DNA of 64,000 nt from an uncultured Collinsella sp. (GCA_902470805.1 CABRHX010000007.1:29204-93203), one strand, 5' to 3'. Counted from the stretch's first letter, positions 1-8,692 are shown. The notes: generated by a model not told the origin, from the letters alone. A program made the numbers and translations.

Positions 1-816
1 GAGCCCAAGCGCAACCTGGTCTTCAACGAGAAAACCTGGCGCTATGTCAAGTTCGACCAGCCGGCAGATATTGCCGATGACAAGCTAGACGACCTGCTCG
101 AGCAACGCTCTGGATATGGTCCCTTCACGTCACGCTTAGCCTCCCGGGCTATCGATCTCGTCATCGATCAGGCTGGTGCCGAAGGCCTGGCACTCCACTA
201 CGACTTCCCCCGCGAGGATGTCCCAGAGTTTGTGCAGACCTTTGCCACCTGGCTGCAAGACGAGCACGGCATCGCCCCGACTGACGAGATGCGCGTTGCG
301 ATGTATGCCCACGCCGCTAACGGAGGCATCAAGATCGATAAGACCGCGCACACGGGCGTTGAGGGCCTCTACGCTTGCGGCGAGGCGACAGGCGGCATGC
401 ACGGCGCCGACCGCATTGGTGGCTTGTCAAGCGCCAACGGCATCGTATTCGGACGCATCGCGGGCGCATCGGCAGCCCTTGCAGCGCAGAAAGAGCCTGA
501 GGCGGCCCTGAAGGCGGATATCACCCTCCCCCAGTACGGCATTGCCACAACAGACGCCGAACACCTGACACGCAGCCTTAAACACACGATGAGCACCTAT
601 TGCATGATCAACCGCACCGAGACGGGCCTATCCGAGGCACTACACGAGCTTGAGGGCTTGAAGACAGAGGCAACGACCTTGAGCACACAGAAAGCCCAGG
701 ACAGCGAAGTCGCAGCCCTCGCCCGCCTGCAATCGCAGATTCAACTAGCACAGGAAATGGTCAAAGCCATGCGTAAGCGAACCGAAAGCTTAGGTTCGCA
801 CTATCGAGCAGACTAA
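1..816 (+). CDS. FAD-binding oxidoreductase, fumarate reductase/L-aspartate oxidase family (3' part)
   Basis: The frame is open from base 1, so the gene begins upstream; 271 C-terminal codons are present. Residues around codons 103-155 read HAANGGIKID, then GLYACGEATGGMHGADRIGG, which is the substrate-capping and second FAD-contact region of the SdhA/FrdA/NadB flavoproteins. The last ~100 residues are the helical C-terminal domain of this family, ending in RTESLGSHYRAD, close to the RTESRGxHxR end of NadB and SdhA. No iron-sulfur or cytochrome partner gene is in the window, so soluble oxidase (NadB-like) and fumarate reductase subunit cannot be separated. A weak hairpin follows the stop. Confidence 0.8.
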   Translation, partial: EPKRNLVFNEKTWRYVKFDQPADIADDKLDDLLEQRSGYGPFTSRLASRAIDLVIDQAGAEGLALHYDFPREDVPEFVQTFATWLQDEHGIAPTDEMRVAMYAHAANGGIKIDKTAHTGVEGLYACGEATGGMHGADRIGGLSSANGIVFGRIAGASAALAAQKEPEAALKADITLPQYGIATTDAEHLTRSLKHTMSTYCMINRTETGLSEALHELEGLKTEATTLSTQKAQDSEVAALARLQSQIQLAQEMVKAMRKRTESLGSHYRAD

Positions 817-862
817 ATCGATTCTCACTTTGAGTTTGATCACAACTTCTCAACATGCATCG

Positions 863-937
863 AGCCCCGTAAGCATGATTCCCCTAAGGAGAACACGCCT
901 ACGGGGCTTTAGCCGTGTTTCCCTAAGGGAATCACGG
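863..937 (+). terminator. Two hairpins after the flavoprotein gene
   Basis: agccccgta (863-871) pairs with tacggggct (900-908), followed by only three Ts. A second hairpin, ccgtgtttccc/gggaatcacgg (913-937), follows directly. The first is a plausible but weak intrinsic terminator for the upstream gene. The function of the second is unknown. Confidence 0.5.
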
Positions 938-964
938 TGCAGATTACTCAGCTCCGCGCCCTTT

Positions 965-1050
965 CGGGTTCGACCCCATGCGTGGTCAACAAAAAACGAC
1001 CAGCCTGAGCCAGTCGCTTTAACAATCTTTGGGTGGGCCGTCAGGGGGTC
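965..1050. repeat. Duplicated tRNA-Lys 3' end fragment with its terminator (copy A)
   Basis: Bases 965-1050 repeat 1141-1228 with scattered mismatches. Both copies run from cgggttcgaccccatg through the tRNA terminator hairpin (gcgacc...gtcgc) to gggtgggccgtcagggggtc, which is the 3' acceptor and T-arm end of tRNA-Lys read on the opposite strand. In copy A the similarity stops after that 20-base tRNA end, so this is a tRNA remnant and not a gene. The spacer 1051-1140 is GC-rich and holds nothing recognisable. Confidence 0.75.
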
Positions 1051-1166
1051 AGCCTGCTGCGCAGGCGGTCGCTGCGGCGCTTCGCGCCTTGCGCGCTGCG
1101 CTGGCAAATGCTTACGCATTTCCTCACCTCCGCACCCCGACGGGTTCGACCCCATGTGAGGTTAAC

Positions 1167-1201
1167 AAAAAAAGCGACCAGTCTAAGCCAGTCGCTTTAA
1201 C
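1167..1201 (-). terminator. Intrinsic terminator of tRNA-Lys
   Basis: On the minus strand, just after the tRNA, aagcgac pairs with gtcgctt around a ~12-base loop and is followed by a run of Ts (the a-run at 1167-1173). A variant copy sits at about 990-1022 in the duplicated fragment. Confidence 0.75.
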
Positions 1202-1211
1202 ATGCTTTGGG

Positions 1212-1284
1212 TGGGCCGTCAGGGGGTCGAACCCTGGACCTTGGGATTAAGAGTCCCCTGCTCTACCAACTGAGCTAACGACCC
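1212..1284 (-). tRNA. tRNA-Lys (anticodon CTT)
   Basis: The minus strand folds as a 73-base cloverleaf. The acceptor pairs gggtcgt with acggccc, the D-arm contains agctcagttggtagagc, the anticodon stem is gggga/tcccc-like around ctcttaa (anticodon CTT), and the T-arm is caggg-ttcgacc-ccctg. It differs from the copy at 1331-1403 by one T-loop base. The three bases after the discriminator read CCC, so a CCA end is not encoded here. Confidence 0.95.
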
Positions 1285-1330
1285 AAAGCTAAAGTCCGTT
1301 GTGGTGGACTTTAGAGGAGATATCGTGTGG

Positions 1331-1403
1331 TGGGCCGTCAGGGGTTCGAACCCTGGACCTTGGGATTAAGAGTCCCCTGCTCTACCAACTGAGCTAACGA
1401 CCC
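1331..1403 (-). tRNA. tRNA-Lys (anticodon CTT), second copy
   Basis: Minus-strand cloverleaf, identical to the neighbouring tRNA-Lys except in the T-loop, which here has the standard ttcgaac. The discriminator A is followed by an encoded CCA. The two copies are 46 bases apart and probably arose by tandem duplication. Confidence 0.95.
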
Positions 1404-1425
1404 GATATCAACACGAAGCAAGAAC

Positions 1426-1503
1426 TGGGGTGGGTAAAGGGACTCGAACCCTCGACCTACGGGACCACAACCCGTCGCTCTAGCCAACTGAGCTACACCC
1501 ACC
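1426..1503 (-). tRNA. tRNA-His (anticodon GTG)
   Basis: Minus-strand cloverleaf with the extra G(-1) opposite C73 that defines tRNA-His. The acceptor is gtgggtg/tacccac, the anticodon loop is ttgtggt (anticodon GTG), and the T-arm contains gggttcgagtccc. CCA is encoded (complement of 1426-1428). It is probably the first gene of a His-Lys-Lys transcript. Confidence 0.95.
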
Positions 1504-1668
1504 GTGTCCTATGCGCTTCGCGCTCGACTATTATTGCAAGGAACGCCACGTGATGCAACCCCCAATTTTCAAGAATTTTGAAAAGAGTTTTTCGGATCCA
1601 TTTCGAGCATTTCCCACCGGTTTCATAGGAGTAAACTTGCCCCACTGCAAATGCTCGAAAGGACAAGC

Positions 1669-2850
1669 ATGAAAGAACTCTCCAACCGCACGGCGACATT
1701 TACCGATTCGGTCATCCGCCGCATGACGCGCATCTCCAATAAGTACGGCGCCGTCAACCTCTCGCAGGGCTTCCCTGACTTCGATCCTCCGGCGCAGCTG
1801 CTCAATAGCCTGGGCACCATCGCCACCGACCCCAAGCCGCTCTACCATCAGTACTCCATCACCTGGGGCTCCCTGGCCATGCGCGAGGCGCTTGCTGCCA
1901 AGCAGGAGCATTTTATGGGCATGCCGATCAACCCCAATGAGAACATCGTGATCACCTGCGGCTCAACTGAGGCCATGATGGCCGCCATGATGACGGTCAC
2001 AAACCCCGGAGACAAGGTCGTCATCTTCTCGCCGTTCTACGAGAACTACGGCGCTGACACCATTCTCTCGGGTGCCGAGCCCATCTATGTGCCGCTCAAC
2101 CCGCCCACATTCGACTTTGACCGCGAGACGCTCGAGGCAGCCTTCCGCGACAACGACCCCAAGGCCATCGTCCTGTGCAACCCTTCCAACCCTTGCGGCA
2201 AGGTCTTTACGCGCGAGGAGCTCACCTTCATCGCCGACCTCTGCAAAAAGTACGACGCCTACTGCATTACCGACGAGGTATACGAGCACATCGTCTATGC
2301 GCCCCACGAGCACGTCTATATGGCCACGCTGCCCGGCATGTTCGAGCGAACCATCAGCTGCAGCTCGCTGTCTAAGACGTACTCCATCACCGGTTGGCGC
2401 TTGGGCTACACCATCGCCCCGGCCCAGATCACCGAGCGTATCAAGAAGGTCCACGACTTTCTCACCGTGGGTGCCGCCGCTCCCCTGCAGGAAGCCGTTG
2501 TCACCGCCCTCAACTTCGACGACAGCTATTACGATGAGGTCCTCGACCTCTACACCGCCAAACGCGACCTGTTCTGCCAGGGGCTCGATAGCATCGGTCT
2601 TGAGCATAACGTGCCGCAGGGCGCCTACTACGTCATGATGGACATCTCTGAGTTTGGCTATGACAGCGACCTCGAGTTCTGTGAAGACCTCGCGTCTAAA
2701 GTGGGTGTGGGCGCCGTGCCCGGCTCGAGCTTCTTCCGCGAGCCCGTCAACCATCTGATTCGTTTCCACTTTGCCAAGCGAGACGAGACGCTTAACGCGG
2801 CGCTGGAGAACCTCAAGTCGCTACGTGATAAAATCAAGCCGCACGGGTAA
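1669..2850 (+). CDS. Class I/II PLP-dependent aminotransferase
   Basis: 393 aa, fold-type I aminotransferase of the aspartate/aromatic/kynurenine group. Visible motifs are NLSQGFPDFDPP near the N-terminus, CNPSNPCGKVF (substrate-binding Asn loop), DEVYEHIVY (cofactor Asp) and SSLSKTYSITGWRLGY, whose Lys forms the Schiff base with PLP. An upstream ATG at 1651 is in frame, but gaaagga lies correctly spaced only before the ATG at 1669, so that start is preferred. Substrate cannot be fixed from sequence; methionine/glutamine-type or aspartate transamination is likely. It is monocistronic, with a terminator at 2879. Confidence 0.9.
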   Translation: MKELSNRTATFTDSVIRRMTRISNKYGAVNLSQGFPDFDPPAQLLNSLGTIATDPKPLYHQYSITWGSLAMREALAAKQEHFMGMPINPNENIVITCGSTEAMMAAMMTVTNPGDKVVIFSPFYENYGADTILSGAEPIYVPLNPPTFDFDRETLEAAFRDNDPKAIVLCNPSNPCGKVFTREELTFIADLCKKYDAYCITDEVYEHIVYAPHEHVYMATLPGMFERTISCSSLSKTYSITGWRLGYTIAPAQITERIKKVHDFLTVGAAAPLQEAVVTALNFDDSYYDEVLDLYTAKRDLFCQGLDSIGLEHNVPQGAYYVMMDISEFGYDSDLEFCEDLASKVGVGAVPGSSFFREPVNHLIRFHFAKRDETLNAALENLKSLRDKIKPHG

Positions 2851-2878
2851 GGACGGCCCGGCAACTAAAGCAACCAAA

Positions 2879-2917
2879 GAAGCCCCGCACCGCCCGCCGC
2901 GTTGCGAGGCTTCTTTC
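2879..2917 (+). terminator. Intrinsic terminator of the aminotransferase gene
   Basis: gaagccccgca pairs with tgcgaggcttc across a GC-rich loop and is followed by ttt. Confidence 0.75.
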
Positions 2918-2929
2918 TATAGCGCTTTC

Positions 2930-2952
2930 TTAAATGGTTAGAGCTCTATACT
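2930..2952 (+). promoter_or_regulatory. Candidate promoter of the ROK kinase gene
   Basis: A good -10 box, tatact, lies at 2947-2952. A weak -35 (ctttct) sits about 16 bases upstream. A start about 8 bases after the box leaves ~30 bases of leader, including the gagagga ribosome site. Confidence 0.4.
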
Positions 2953-2990
2953 TTAGCCACGGAGCAACTCGTCCCAGAGAGAGGAATACT

Positions 2991-3881
2991 ATGGCAGAGC
3001 AGCAGCTTATCGGAGCGCTCGAGGCCGGTGGCACCAAGATGGTCTGCGCCACGGGCTATGCGGACGGTACGGTCCTGGAGCGCGAGCAGATCGCGACCAC
3101 GACCCCGCAGGAGACCGTTGAGGCCGTCAACGCATGGTTTGCCGACAAGGGCATCGCCGCGCTGGGCATCGGCGCATTTGGCCCCACCGCAGTCAACCCC
3201 GCTTCGCCCCAATACGGCAAGATCTTGGAGACGCCCAAAACGGCATGGCGCTACTTTGACCTGCTGGGCACTATCCAAAACGAGCTCAATATTCCCTGCG
3301 GCTACGACACCGACGTCAACGTCGCCTGCCTGGGCGAGGTCACCTTTGGTTGCGCCCAGGGCCTCACTGACGTTGTGTATCTGACCATCGGCACCGGCGT
3401 GGGCGCCGGCGTGCTCTCGGGCGGTAAGCTCGTGCACGGCATGATGCATCCCGAGGCTGGCCACATCCTGGTCACGCGCGACCCGCGCGACACCATTGGC
3501 GAGCACAGCGCCTGCCCCTTCCACGACAACTGCCTCGAGGGCCTCATTGCCGGCCCCGGCGTTAAAAAGCGCTGGGATGGCAAGAGCGCCGGAGACATGG
3601 CCGATGACCCGGAGGCCATGGACCTGCTCGCCGGCTATCTGGCACAGGCACTCATGACCTACACGCTGTGCTACGCGCCGCAAAAGATCATCATCGGCGG
3701 CGGCGTGGCCGACCACACCCCCATCGTGCCGCTCGCACGCAAGAAGTGCGCCGAGATGCTCAACGGCTATATCGTCACGCCCGAGGTCAACGACATCGAT
3801 ACCTACATTGTCAACAACAGCCTCGAGGGCAAGCAGGGCATCATGGGCTGCCTGGCCCTGGGCGCACAGGCGCTTCAGTAG
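2991..3881 (+). CDS. ROK-family fructokinase
   Basis: 296 aa sugar kinase of the ROK family; it phosphorylates a hexose, most likely fructose, with ATP. N-terminal GALEAGGTKM is the phosphate-binding loop, TIGTGVGAGVLSGGKLVHG the sugar-binding stretch, and EAGHI the ROK catalytic region. The zinc motif reads HSACPFHDNCLEG and is followed by LIAGPGVKKRW; this Cys/His spacing is characteristic of the Bacillus-type fructokinases (GmuE/YdhR group). The reading frame extends upstream to 2934, but gagagga precedes the ATG at 2991. The gene stands alone between two terminators. Confidence 0.88.
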   Translation: MAEQQLIGALEAGGTKMVCATGYADGTVLEREQIATTTPQETVEAVNAWFADKGIAALGIGAFGPTAVNPASPQYGKILETPKTAWRYFDLLGTIQNELNIPCGYDTDVNVACLGEVTFGCAQGLTDVVYLTIGTGVGAGVLSGGKLVHGMMHPEAGHILVTRDPRDTIGEHSACPFHDNCLEGLIAGPGVKKRWDGKSAGDMADDPEAMDLLAGYLAQALMTYTLCYAPQKIIIGGGVADHTPIVPLARKKCAEMLNGYIVTPEVNDIDTYIVNNSLEGKQGIMGCLALGAQALQ

Positions 3882-3967
3882 CAGACGCACCAACAGGGCG
3901 GGGCGCGCCCGGCAAATCCGACCTACGGAACGACGTCACCACGCCTCATATAAGCCCTCAAATAAAA

Positions 3968-4010
3968 AAGGCCGCCTAGGACCAAACAATACGTCCTAGG
4001 CGGCCTTTTT
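3968..4010. terminator. Bidirectional terminator between convergent genes
   Basis: A perfect 15-bp stem, aaggccgcctaggac/gtcctaggcggcctt, is flanked by an A run on the left and Ts on the right, so it can act on both strands. It serves the fructokinase gene and the converging vanZ gene, whose last codons and stop (3996) lie inside the stem. Confidence 0.9.
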
Positions 4011-4445
4011 GGCGCACATCAGCGACCGTAAGAGATATCGGAGTACAACGCCCGTTGCCGCTCCACAGCAGTCGATCATCACATCGGTGATCATGCCGGC
4101 GCGTCCCGGCACAAAGAGCTGAATCGTCTCGTCGATTGAGGGAATCAACAGCAGGAACACCGCCGTGGGCAGCAGCACGTCAAAGGTGCGCCGGCCCTCA
4201 AAATCAAAGGCGTGCGTTGCCAAGATGCCGAGCACCATATACTCGGTAAAATGCGCGCACTTGCGAACAACAAAGTTGGTCACCCATTCATATGGAAGTC
4301 CCACGCTGTGCAGGAAACCGCGGATAGCTTCCATGACCGTTAGGCTCAGCGAGCCCGACCCCGAGCCGGGAACCAGCGAATTGCCCCAGATCAAGAGCGC
4401 CATCAGGCAGGTTACAACCGCCCATTTTCGATTGATCTTAGCCAT
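3996..4445 (-). CDS. VanZ-family membrane protein
   Basis: 149 aa with four predicted membrane helices. The family signature is present: VVRKCAHFTEYMVLG in the middle and DETIQLFVPGRAGMITDVMID with a following GAATG, matching the VanZ pattern of RK..HF.EY and DE..Q.F.pGR..s..Dv..N. VanZ proteins lower teicoplanin binding in some bacteria, but most family members are of unknown role. It starts 8 bases after the stop of the upstream minus-strand gene and is probably co-transcribed with it. The C-terminus (CAKKAA) is encoded within the terminator stem. Confidence 0.88.
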   Translation of the reverse strand: MAKINRKWAVVTCLMALLIWGNSLVPGSGSGSLSLTVMEAIRGFLHSVGLPYEWVTNFVVRKCAHFTEYMVLGILATHAFDFEGRRTFDVLLPTAVFLLLIPSIDETIQLFVPGRAGMITDVMIDCCGAATGVVLRYLLRSLMCAKKAA

Positions 4446-4452
4446 GCAGAAG

Positions 4453-5853
4453 TTATGCCTCCGCGCGGAGCGGCGCGAAGCTGGCGGTACCGCCCTCGAT
4501 AACGCTCAGATAGGCACGGCCCGTACGCTTGGCAGTTGAGGACTGCAGGCGCTCGATCTCTTCCTCGAGGATCTGATTGACGCGCTCGTGACGACGGTTT
4601 TCCATAATGCCGGCGGCAATAGCCTCGGCCCGCTCGATGCTCTCGCGCGAGATACGGGCAGTATCCTCGGGGAACACAGCACTGTGACGGCCGACATAGG
4701 CGGGGGCAGCAGGCTGAGGGGCAGCGACGGGAGCGGGGGCTGCAACAGGAGCAGGCTCGTCAATCTCATCCAGAATCGCGGTGGCGGCGGCCCACATGTC
4801 CTCGTGGCCCGAGTAATCGGCCATGGGAACATCAACCTCGAGCGAGGCGTCCGGAAGGTCGCCGGTGTCGATGCGATCTTGGGCATCAATCGATGCGGTG
4901 ATGGCTGCAGGCTCATCGAGGTCATCGAGATCGATGTCCACGGCACCGGAGATGATAGGCATGCTGGCGAGGTTTGCATTGTACGGCGCAGCCTCAGCCG
5001 CCTGCTGCTGGGCAGGAGCGCCCCAAAGCGAGCTTTCGGCGGCACGGCGGGCGGCAACGGCCTCCTCGTCCGCAGTCATGGCTTCATCAACGTACGAATT
5101 GTCGGCAGAAGCGTTCGCGTCCGCCGAGGTAGCGTTGTAGGCGTTATTGGCTGCCGCGTTGGCAACGAGTGCCACGAAAGCCGCCGTGCTGCCCGCAGGG
5201 GCGGCCTGGGAACCAGACACGGCGCGTGCCGCGGCGGCGATGTCGTCGCGATTGAAGGAGCCGGTCTGCCCGCCGTTGGTGAGCTCGTCGATGGCGACTT
5301 GATAGACGTCGCGCGAGTGTGCAGGGTCGCAGCTCACCGGCGAATCGTCGTCGAGCATACTGTCGATCATGGACCAAGCCTCGTCCTCGTCCATGGCATC
5401 TGCGGCTCGAGCGATGGTAGGGACACCATCATCGGCATGACGGCGCTGGAACGCACCAGTCAGGCCGGAAAGGAATGCCGAGGTAGACTGCTCCGCCTGA
5501 GCCTGAGAAGCAGAAGTCGCAGCGTAAGGAGTCGCATCCTGCTGCTGAGCTGGAATCGAGGCGGTCTTGAACTCGCTTTGATGCTGATTGAGATTGGCGG
5601 CACCGCCCATGGCATCGGGCTGGAACAGACGCTCTTCACGCTGCGCACGGTACTCGGAGATACCCAGCGAGGCGGCATAGATACCCACGCCCGCCACCGC
5701 GCCCACGGCGAAGGGAACCGCACCCGCCACGACCGTCTCGTTCACCGACGAAAACGGCAGCGTCGCGGCATACATAACCACGGGAGCGGCAAGGCCGATC
5801 CCGCACGAAAGTCCGGCAAGGACTGCTCGTTGTGTTGCATCAGAAGAAGCCAT
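4453..5853 (-). CDS. Membrane-anchored, low-complexity acidic protein of unknown function
   Basis: 466 aa, not recognised. Two hydrophobic segments near the N-terminus (about residues 10-33 and 45-70) would anchor it. The remainder is Ala/Asp/Glu-rich and predicted disordered, with a glutamine/alanine stretch, a proline-alanine linker (APVAAPAPVAAPQPAAP) and a basic, coiled-coil-like C-terminus (RRHERVNQILEEEIERLQSS). I chose the ATG at 5853 because ggggaga precedes it; the frame reaches up to 5880. It sits directly upstream of vanZ. Its composition resembles secreted or scaffold proteins of Coriobacteriia, but no function can be assigned. Confidence 0.7.
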   Translation of the reverse strand: MASSDATQRAVLAGLSCGIGLAAPVVMYAATLPFSSVNETVVAGAVPFAVGAVAGVGIYAASLGISEYRAQREERLFQPDAMGGAANLNQHQSEFKTASIPAQQQDATPYAATSASQAQAEQSTSAFLSGLTGAFQRRHADDGVPTIARAADAMDEDEAWSMIDSMLDDDSPVSCDPAHSRDVYQVAIDELTNGGQTGSFNRDDIAAAARAVSGSQAAPAGSTAAFVALVANAAANNAYNATSADANASADNSYVDEAMTADEEAVAARRAAESSLWGAPAQQQAAEAAPYNANLASMPIISGAVDIDLDDLDEPAAITASIDAQDRIDTGDLPDASLEVDVPMADYSGHEDMWAAATAILDEIDEPAPVAAPAPVAAPQPAAPAYVGRHSAVFPEDTARISRESIERAEAIAAGIMENRRHERVNQILEEEIERLQSSTAKRTGRAYLSVIEGGTASFAPLRAEA

Positions 5854-6097
5854 GAGCTCTCCCCATCTTCCAGCACCCAAATCGCATCATTCAGTTGGCT
5901 GCGCGAGAGAAGATGAAGCGGGGCTAGGCCCCAAAGCAACGGTATATGGTTCGTTTCATCTGCGTTATCCGTCGCGAAGCTTAAAAGCTATTATGCGAAA
6001 CCGCCCTGTCGATTGCAAGCGACGATGTCGGATTGAAACGGGAAACCTGCTGCTTGCCAGTCTTATGGTCAAAAATAAGCGCGGAGCGGCGATATAG
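5854..6097. other. Intergenic stretch with no recognisable feature
   Basis: These 244 bases separate the start of the membrane-anchored protein gene from the rho terminator. I see no convincing ORF, RNA gene or repeat in it. Confidence 0.5.
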
Positions 6098-6129
6098 AAA
6101 AGGGCCGAGGCTCAAAGCCCCGACCCTTT
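6098..6129 (-). terminator. Intrinsic terminator of rho
   Basis: On the minus strand aaagggtcggggct pairs with agcctcggcccttt and is followed by T-rich sequence, 37 bases after the rho stop codon. Confidence 0.8.
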
Positions 6130-6166
6130 ATTGCATTGATGACTATCGCTGCGTGTGGATGACAAC

Positions 6167-8692
6167 CTAGAACGTCTGCTCGTAGTCGCTGTGCTTTTTG
6201 GCCGAACGCACCAGGAACTCCTGGTTGGTGTTGGTGCCCTTAAGACCCTTGATAAACGACGCAGCTGCGCGCTCGGTGTTGTTCATGCCGGCAAGAATGC
6301 GACGCAGGCCAAAGACAAACGGACGCATCTGCTCGTCAACCAACAGGTCCTCGTTACGCGTACCGGAGGCAACGGGGTCGATAGCCGGGAAGATGCGGCG
6401 GTCGGCCAGGTCGCGGTCGAGCTTGAGCTCCATGTTGCCGGTGCCCTTGAACTCCTCAAAGATGACCTCGTCCATCTTGGAGCCGGTGTCGATGAGGGCA
6501 GAGGCCAGGATGGTGAGCGAGCCACCGTTCTCGATATTGCGGGCTGCGCCCAGGAAGCGCTTGGGAGGATACAGTGCCGCCGAATCGACGCCGCCCGAAA
6601 GGATGCGGCCTGAGGCGGGCGCCGCCAAGTTGTAGGCGCGGGCAAGACGCGTGATGGAGTCGAGCACCACCACGACATCGCCGCCCAGCTCCACGATGCG
6701 CTTGGCGCGCTCGATGACGAGCTCTGCCACACGAGTGTGGTTGTCGGCGGGCATATCGAAGGTCGACGCCACAACCTCGCCCTTGATGGAACGCTGCATA
6801 TCGGTAACCTCTTCGGGGCGCTCGTCGACGAGCAGGCAGATGAGGTGCACCTCGGGGTTGTTAATCGAGATAGACTGGCAGATCTTCTTGAGGATTGTGG
6901 TCTTGCCGGCCTTGGGCGGGGACACGATCAAGCCACGCTGACCCTTGCCGATCGGCGACACGATGTCGATGGCGCGACCGGTAATGGAGTCCTTGCCATG
7001 CTCCATGCGCAGCGGCTCGTTGGGATAGACCGGGGTGAGGTCACCGAACTTGGGGCGGTTGCGAATCTGCTCGGGGTCTAGACCGTTGACGGTCGTGATT
7101 TTGGCGAGGCCGGCGCGCTTGTCGCCGCCGCGCGAAGGACGAAGCGAGCCCTCGATGACGTCGCCCGTGCGCAGACGCGCGGAGCGGATGAGGTAGGCGG
7201 GCACGAAGGCGTCGTCGTTGGACTTCATGTAGCCATGGGCATGGATGATACCGGAGCTGTCCGGACGAATCTGCAGGATGCCCTTGATGTCGCGGAAGCC
7301 CTCGGCCTTCGCGGCGGTGACGTAGATCTCCTCGACGAGCTCGGCTTTCTTCTTGCCGGTCGTCTCGATCTCGAACTCCTTGGCCTTCTCGCGAAGTTCG
7401 GCAACCTTCATGGCCGCGAGTTCCTCACGCGAAAGCGTGGGCTCGGTGGGGGCGGCGTTGCGCTCCTTGTTGCGCTGTTTGCGATCGCGCTGGCGGCTGC
7501 GACGGTCGTTGTTGCGCTCGTTGCGTTCCTCGTTGCGCTTGTGCTGGCGACGGTTGGAACGAGTGCCGTCTTCGGCCTCGGCGGGCGCGGCAACATCGGT
7601 TGTGGCGGCGTCGGCATTGACCGCAGCGGCTTCATTGGCCTCGGCGCCAGAATCGACCTGCGCTTCGACATCAGCCTGATGCTCGGACGCCTTGGCCTTA
7701 GCGGACTTCTTACGACCGCGCTTGGGCTTCTCGGACGCAGGCTGTTCGACGTCTTGGGGCTCGGCGGCATCAGTCGATGCATCGGCGGTCGTCTCGTCGG
7801 AATCCTCGGACGTACCCTTCTTGGCAGCCTTAGCCTTGGACGTGCGCTTAACAGCAGTGCGACGGCTGCGACCGGGGCGGACGTCGGCGGGCTCGGCATC
7901 GGCGGGAGCGGCCTCGGAAGTCGCAGCATCCTGAACGGGTGCATCGGCAGCGGTTGCAGACTCGGCGGTCGCCGCAGCATCCCGAGCAGCTGCGGCTGCG
8001 GCTGCGGCCTTCTCTGCCTCGACGAAGGCCTTGGGCTTGCGACCGCGACGGTGCGGGCGCAAAGCCGGATCGACAACGGGAACTTCGCTGGCCTCGACAG
8101 GCGCAGCGGGCTCAGTTGGCGATGCGCCCTCCCCTGCCGCGGAACGGACCGAAGCCTCAGTGAGCTCGGGGGTTACCTGTTCAGCAACCTGCTCGGCCTT
8201 AGCAGCCGTGCGACGGCGTGTGCGCGGCGCCGGCTTCTCGGTCGGTTGGTCGGCGGCAGGGGTCTCGGGCACAGACGGAGCTGCAAGCTCGGTCAGAGCC
8301 GCGGCCTCGCGCTCGGCAGCACGACGGCGGGCGCGCACCACCTGAGCCTCGCTAATCTGCGCCAACGCACGTGCCTGCGCGACCTCATCGGAAATCGGCG
8401 CCGAGGAGTCAGCTGCAACGGTGCGCTTGGCGCGCGTCGTGCGCGCGGTACGGCGCTTGGGCTTGGTGACCTCCTCGCCGTCAGCGGCAGGCTTGGCCGC
8501 GCGGCGCGTGCGCTTGGGCTTTGCCGGAGCAGCCTCCTCACCAGTTGCAGGCACGGCCTTCTCAGCCGTTGCAGCCTTAGGCGTCTCAGGAGCCGAGGTT
8601 TGCGCGGGCGCCGCGACCTGGTCCGACGCAACCGGTGCAGCGGGAGCGGCTTGCGTCGTCGTTATTTCGTTTTCTTGCTGTTGATCAGACAC
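6167..8692 (-). CDS. rho: Transcription termination factor Rho with long N-terminal extension
   Basis: 841 aa, twice the length of E. coli Rho (419). The C-terminal ~420 residues are canonical: Rho N-domain helices (LSREELAAMKVAELREKAKE), an RNA-binding cold-shock fold (GILQIRPDSSGIIHAHGYM), Walker A SPPKAGKTT at about 593-601, Walker B region VVVVLDSITRLARAYN, and the R-loop/arginine-finger region GTGNMELKLDRDLADRRIFPAID. Residues 1-~420 are a low-complexity Ala/Pro/Glu extension broken by basic clusters (KPKRTRRAAK, RRQHKRNEERNERNNDRRSRQR), expected to be disordered and to bind RNA. Such insertions are known from Micrococcus and other actinobacteria. Rho is a hexameric RNA-dependent ATPase that stops transcription. 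Confidence 0.97.
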   Translation of the reverse strand: MSDQQQENEITTTQAAPAAPVASDQVAAPAQTSAPETPKAATAEKAVPATGEEAAPAKPKRTRRAAKPAADGEEVTKPKRRTARTTRAKRTVAADSSAPISDEVAQARALAQISEAQVVRARRRAAEREAAALTELAAPSVPETPAADQPTEKPAPRTRRRTAAKAEQVAEQVTPELTEASVRSAAGEGASPTEPAAPVEASEVPVVDPALRPHRRGRKPKAFVEAEKAAAAAAAARDAAATAESATAADAPVQDAATSEAAPADAEPADVRPGRSRRTAVKRTSKAKAAKKGTSEDSDETTADASTDAAEPQDVEQPASEKPKRGRKKSAKAKASEHQADVEAQVDSGAEANEAAAVNADAATTDVAAPAEAEDGTRSNRRQHKRNEERNERNNDRRSRQRDRKQRNKERNAAPTEPTLSREELAAMKVAELREKAKEFEIETTGKKKAELVEEIYVTAAKAEGFRDIKGILQIRPDSSGIIHAHGYMKSNDDAFVPAYLIRSARLRTGDVIEGSLRPSRGGDKRAGLAKITTVNGLDPEQIRNRPKFGDLTPVYPNEPLRMEHGKDSITGRAIDIVSPIGKGQRGLIVSPPKAGKTTILKKICQSISINNPEVHLICLLVDERPEEVTDMQRSIKGEVVASTFDMPADNHTRVAELVIERAKRIVELGGDVVVVLDSITRLARAYNLAAPASGRILSGGVDSAALYPPKRFLGAARNIENGGSLTILASALIDTGSKMDEVIFEEFKGTGNMELKLDRDLADRRIFPAIDPVASGTRNEDLLVDEQMRPFVFGLRRILAGMNNTERAAASFIKGLKGTNTNQEFLVRSAKKHSDYEQTF

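Noticed and set aside
4588..5916. 442-codon plus-strand ORF opposite the membrane-anchored protein gene
   Set aside because: Gly/Arg-rich shadow. The minus-strand gene has a good ribosome site, membrane helices and an operon neighbour.
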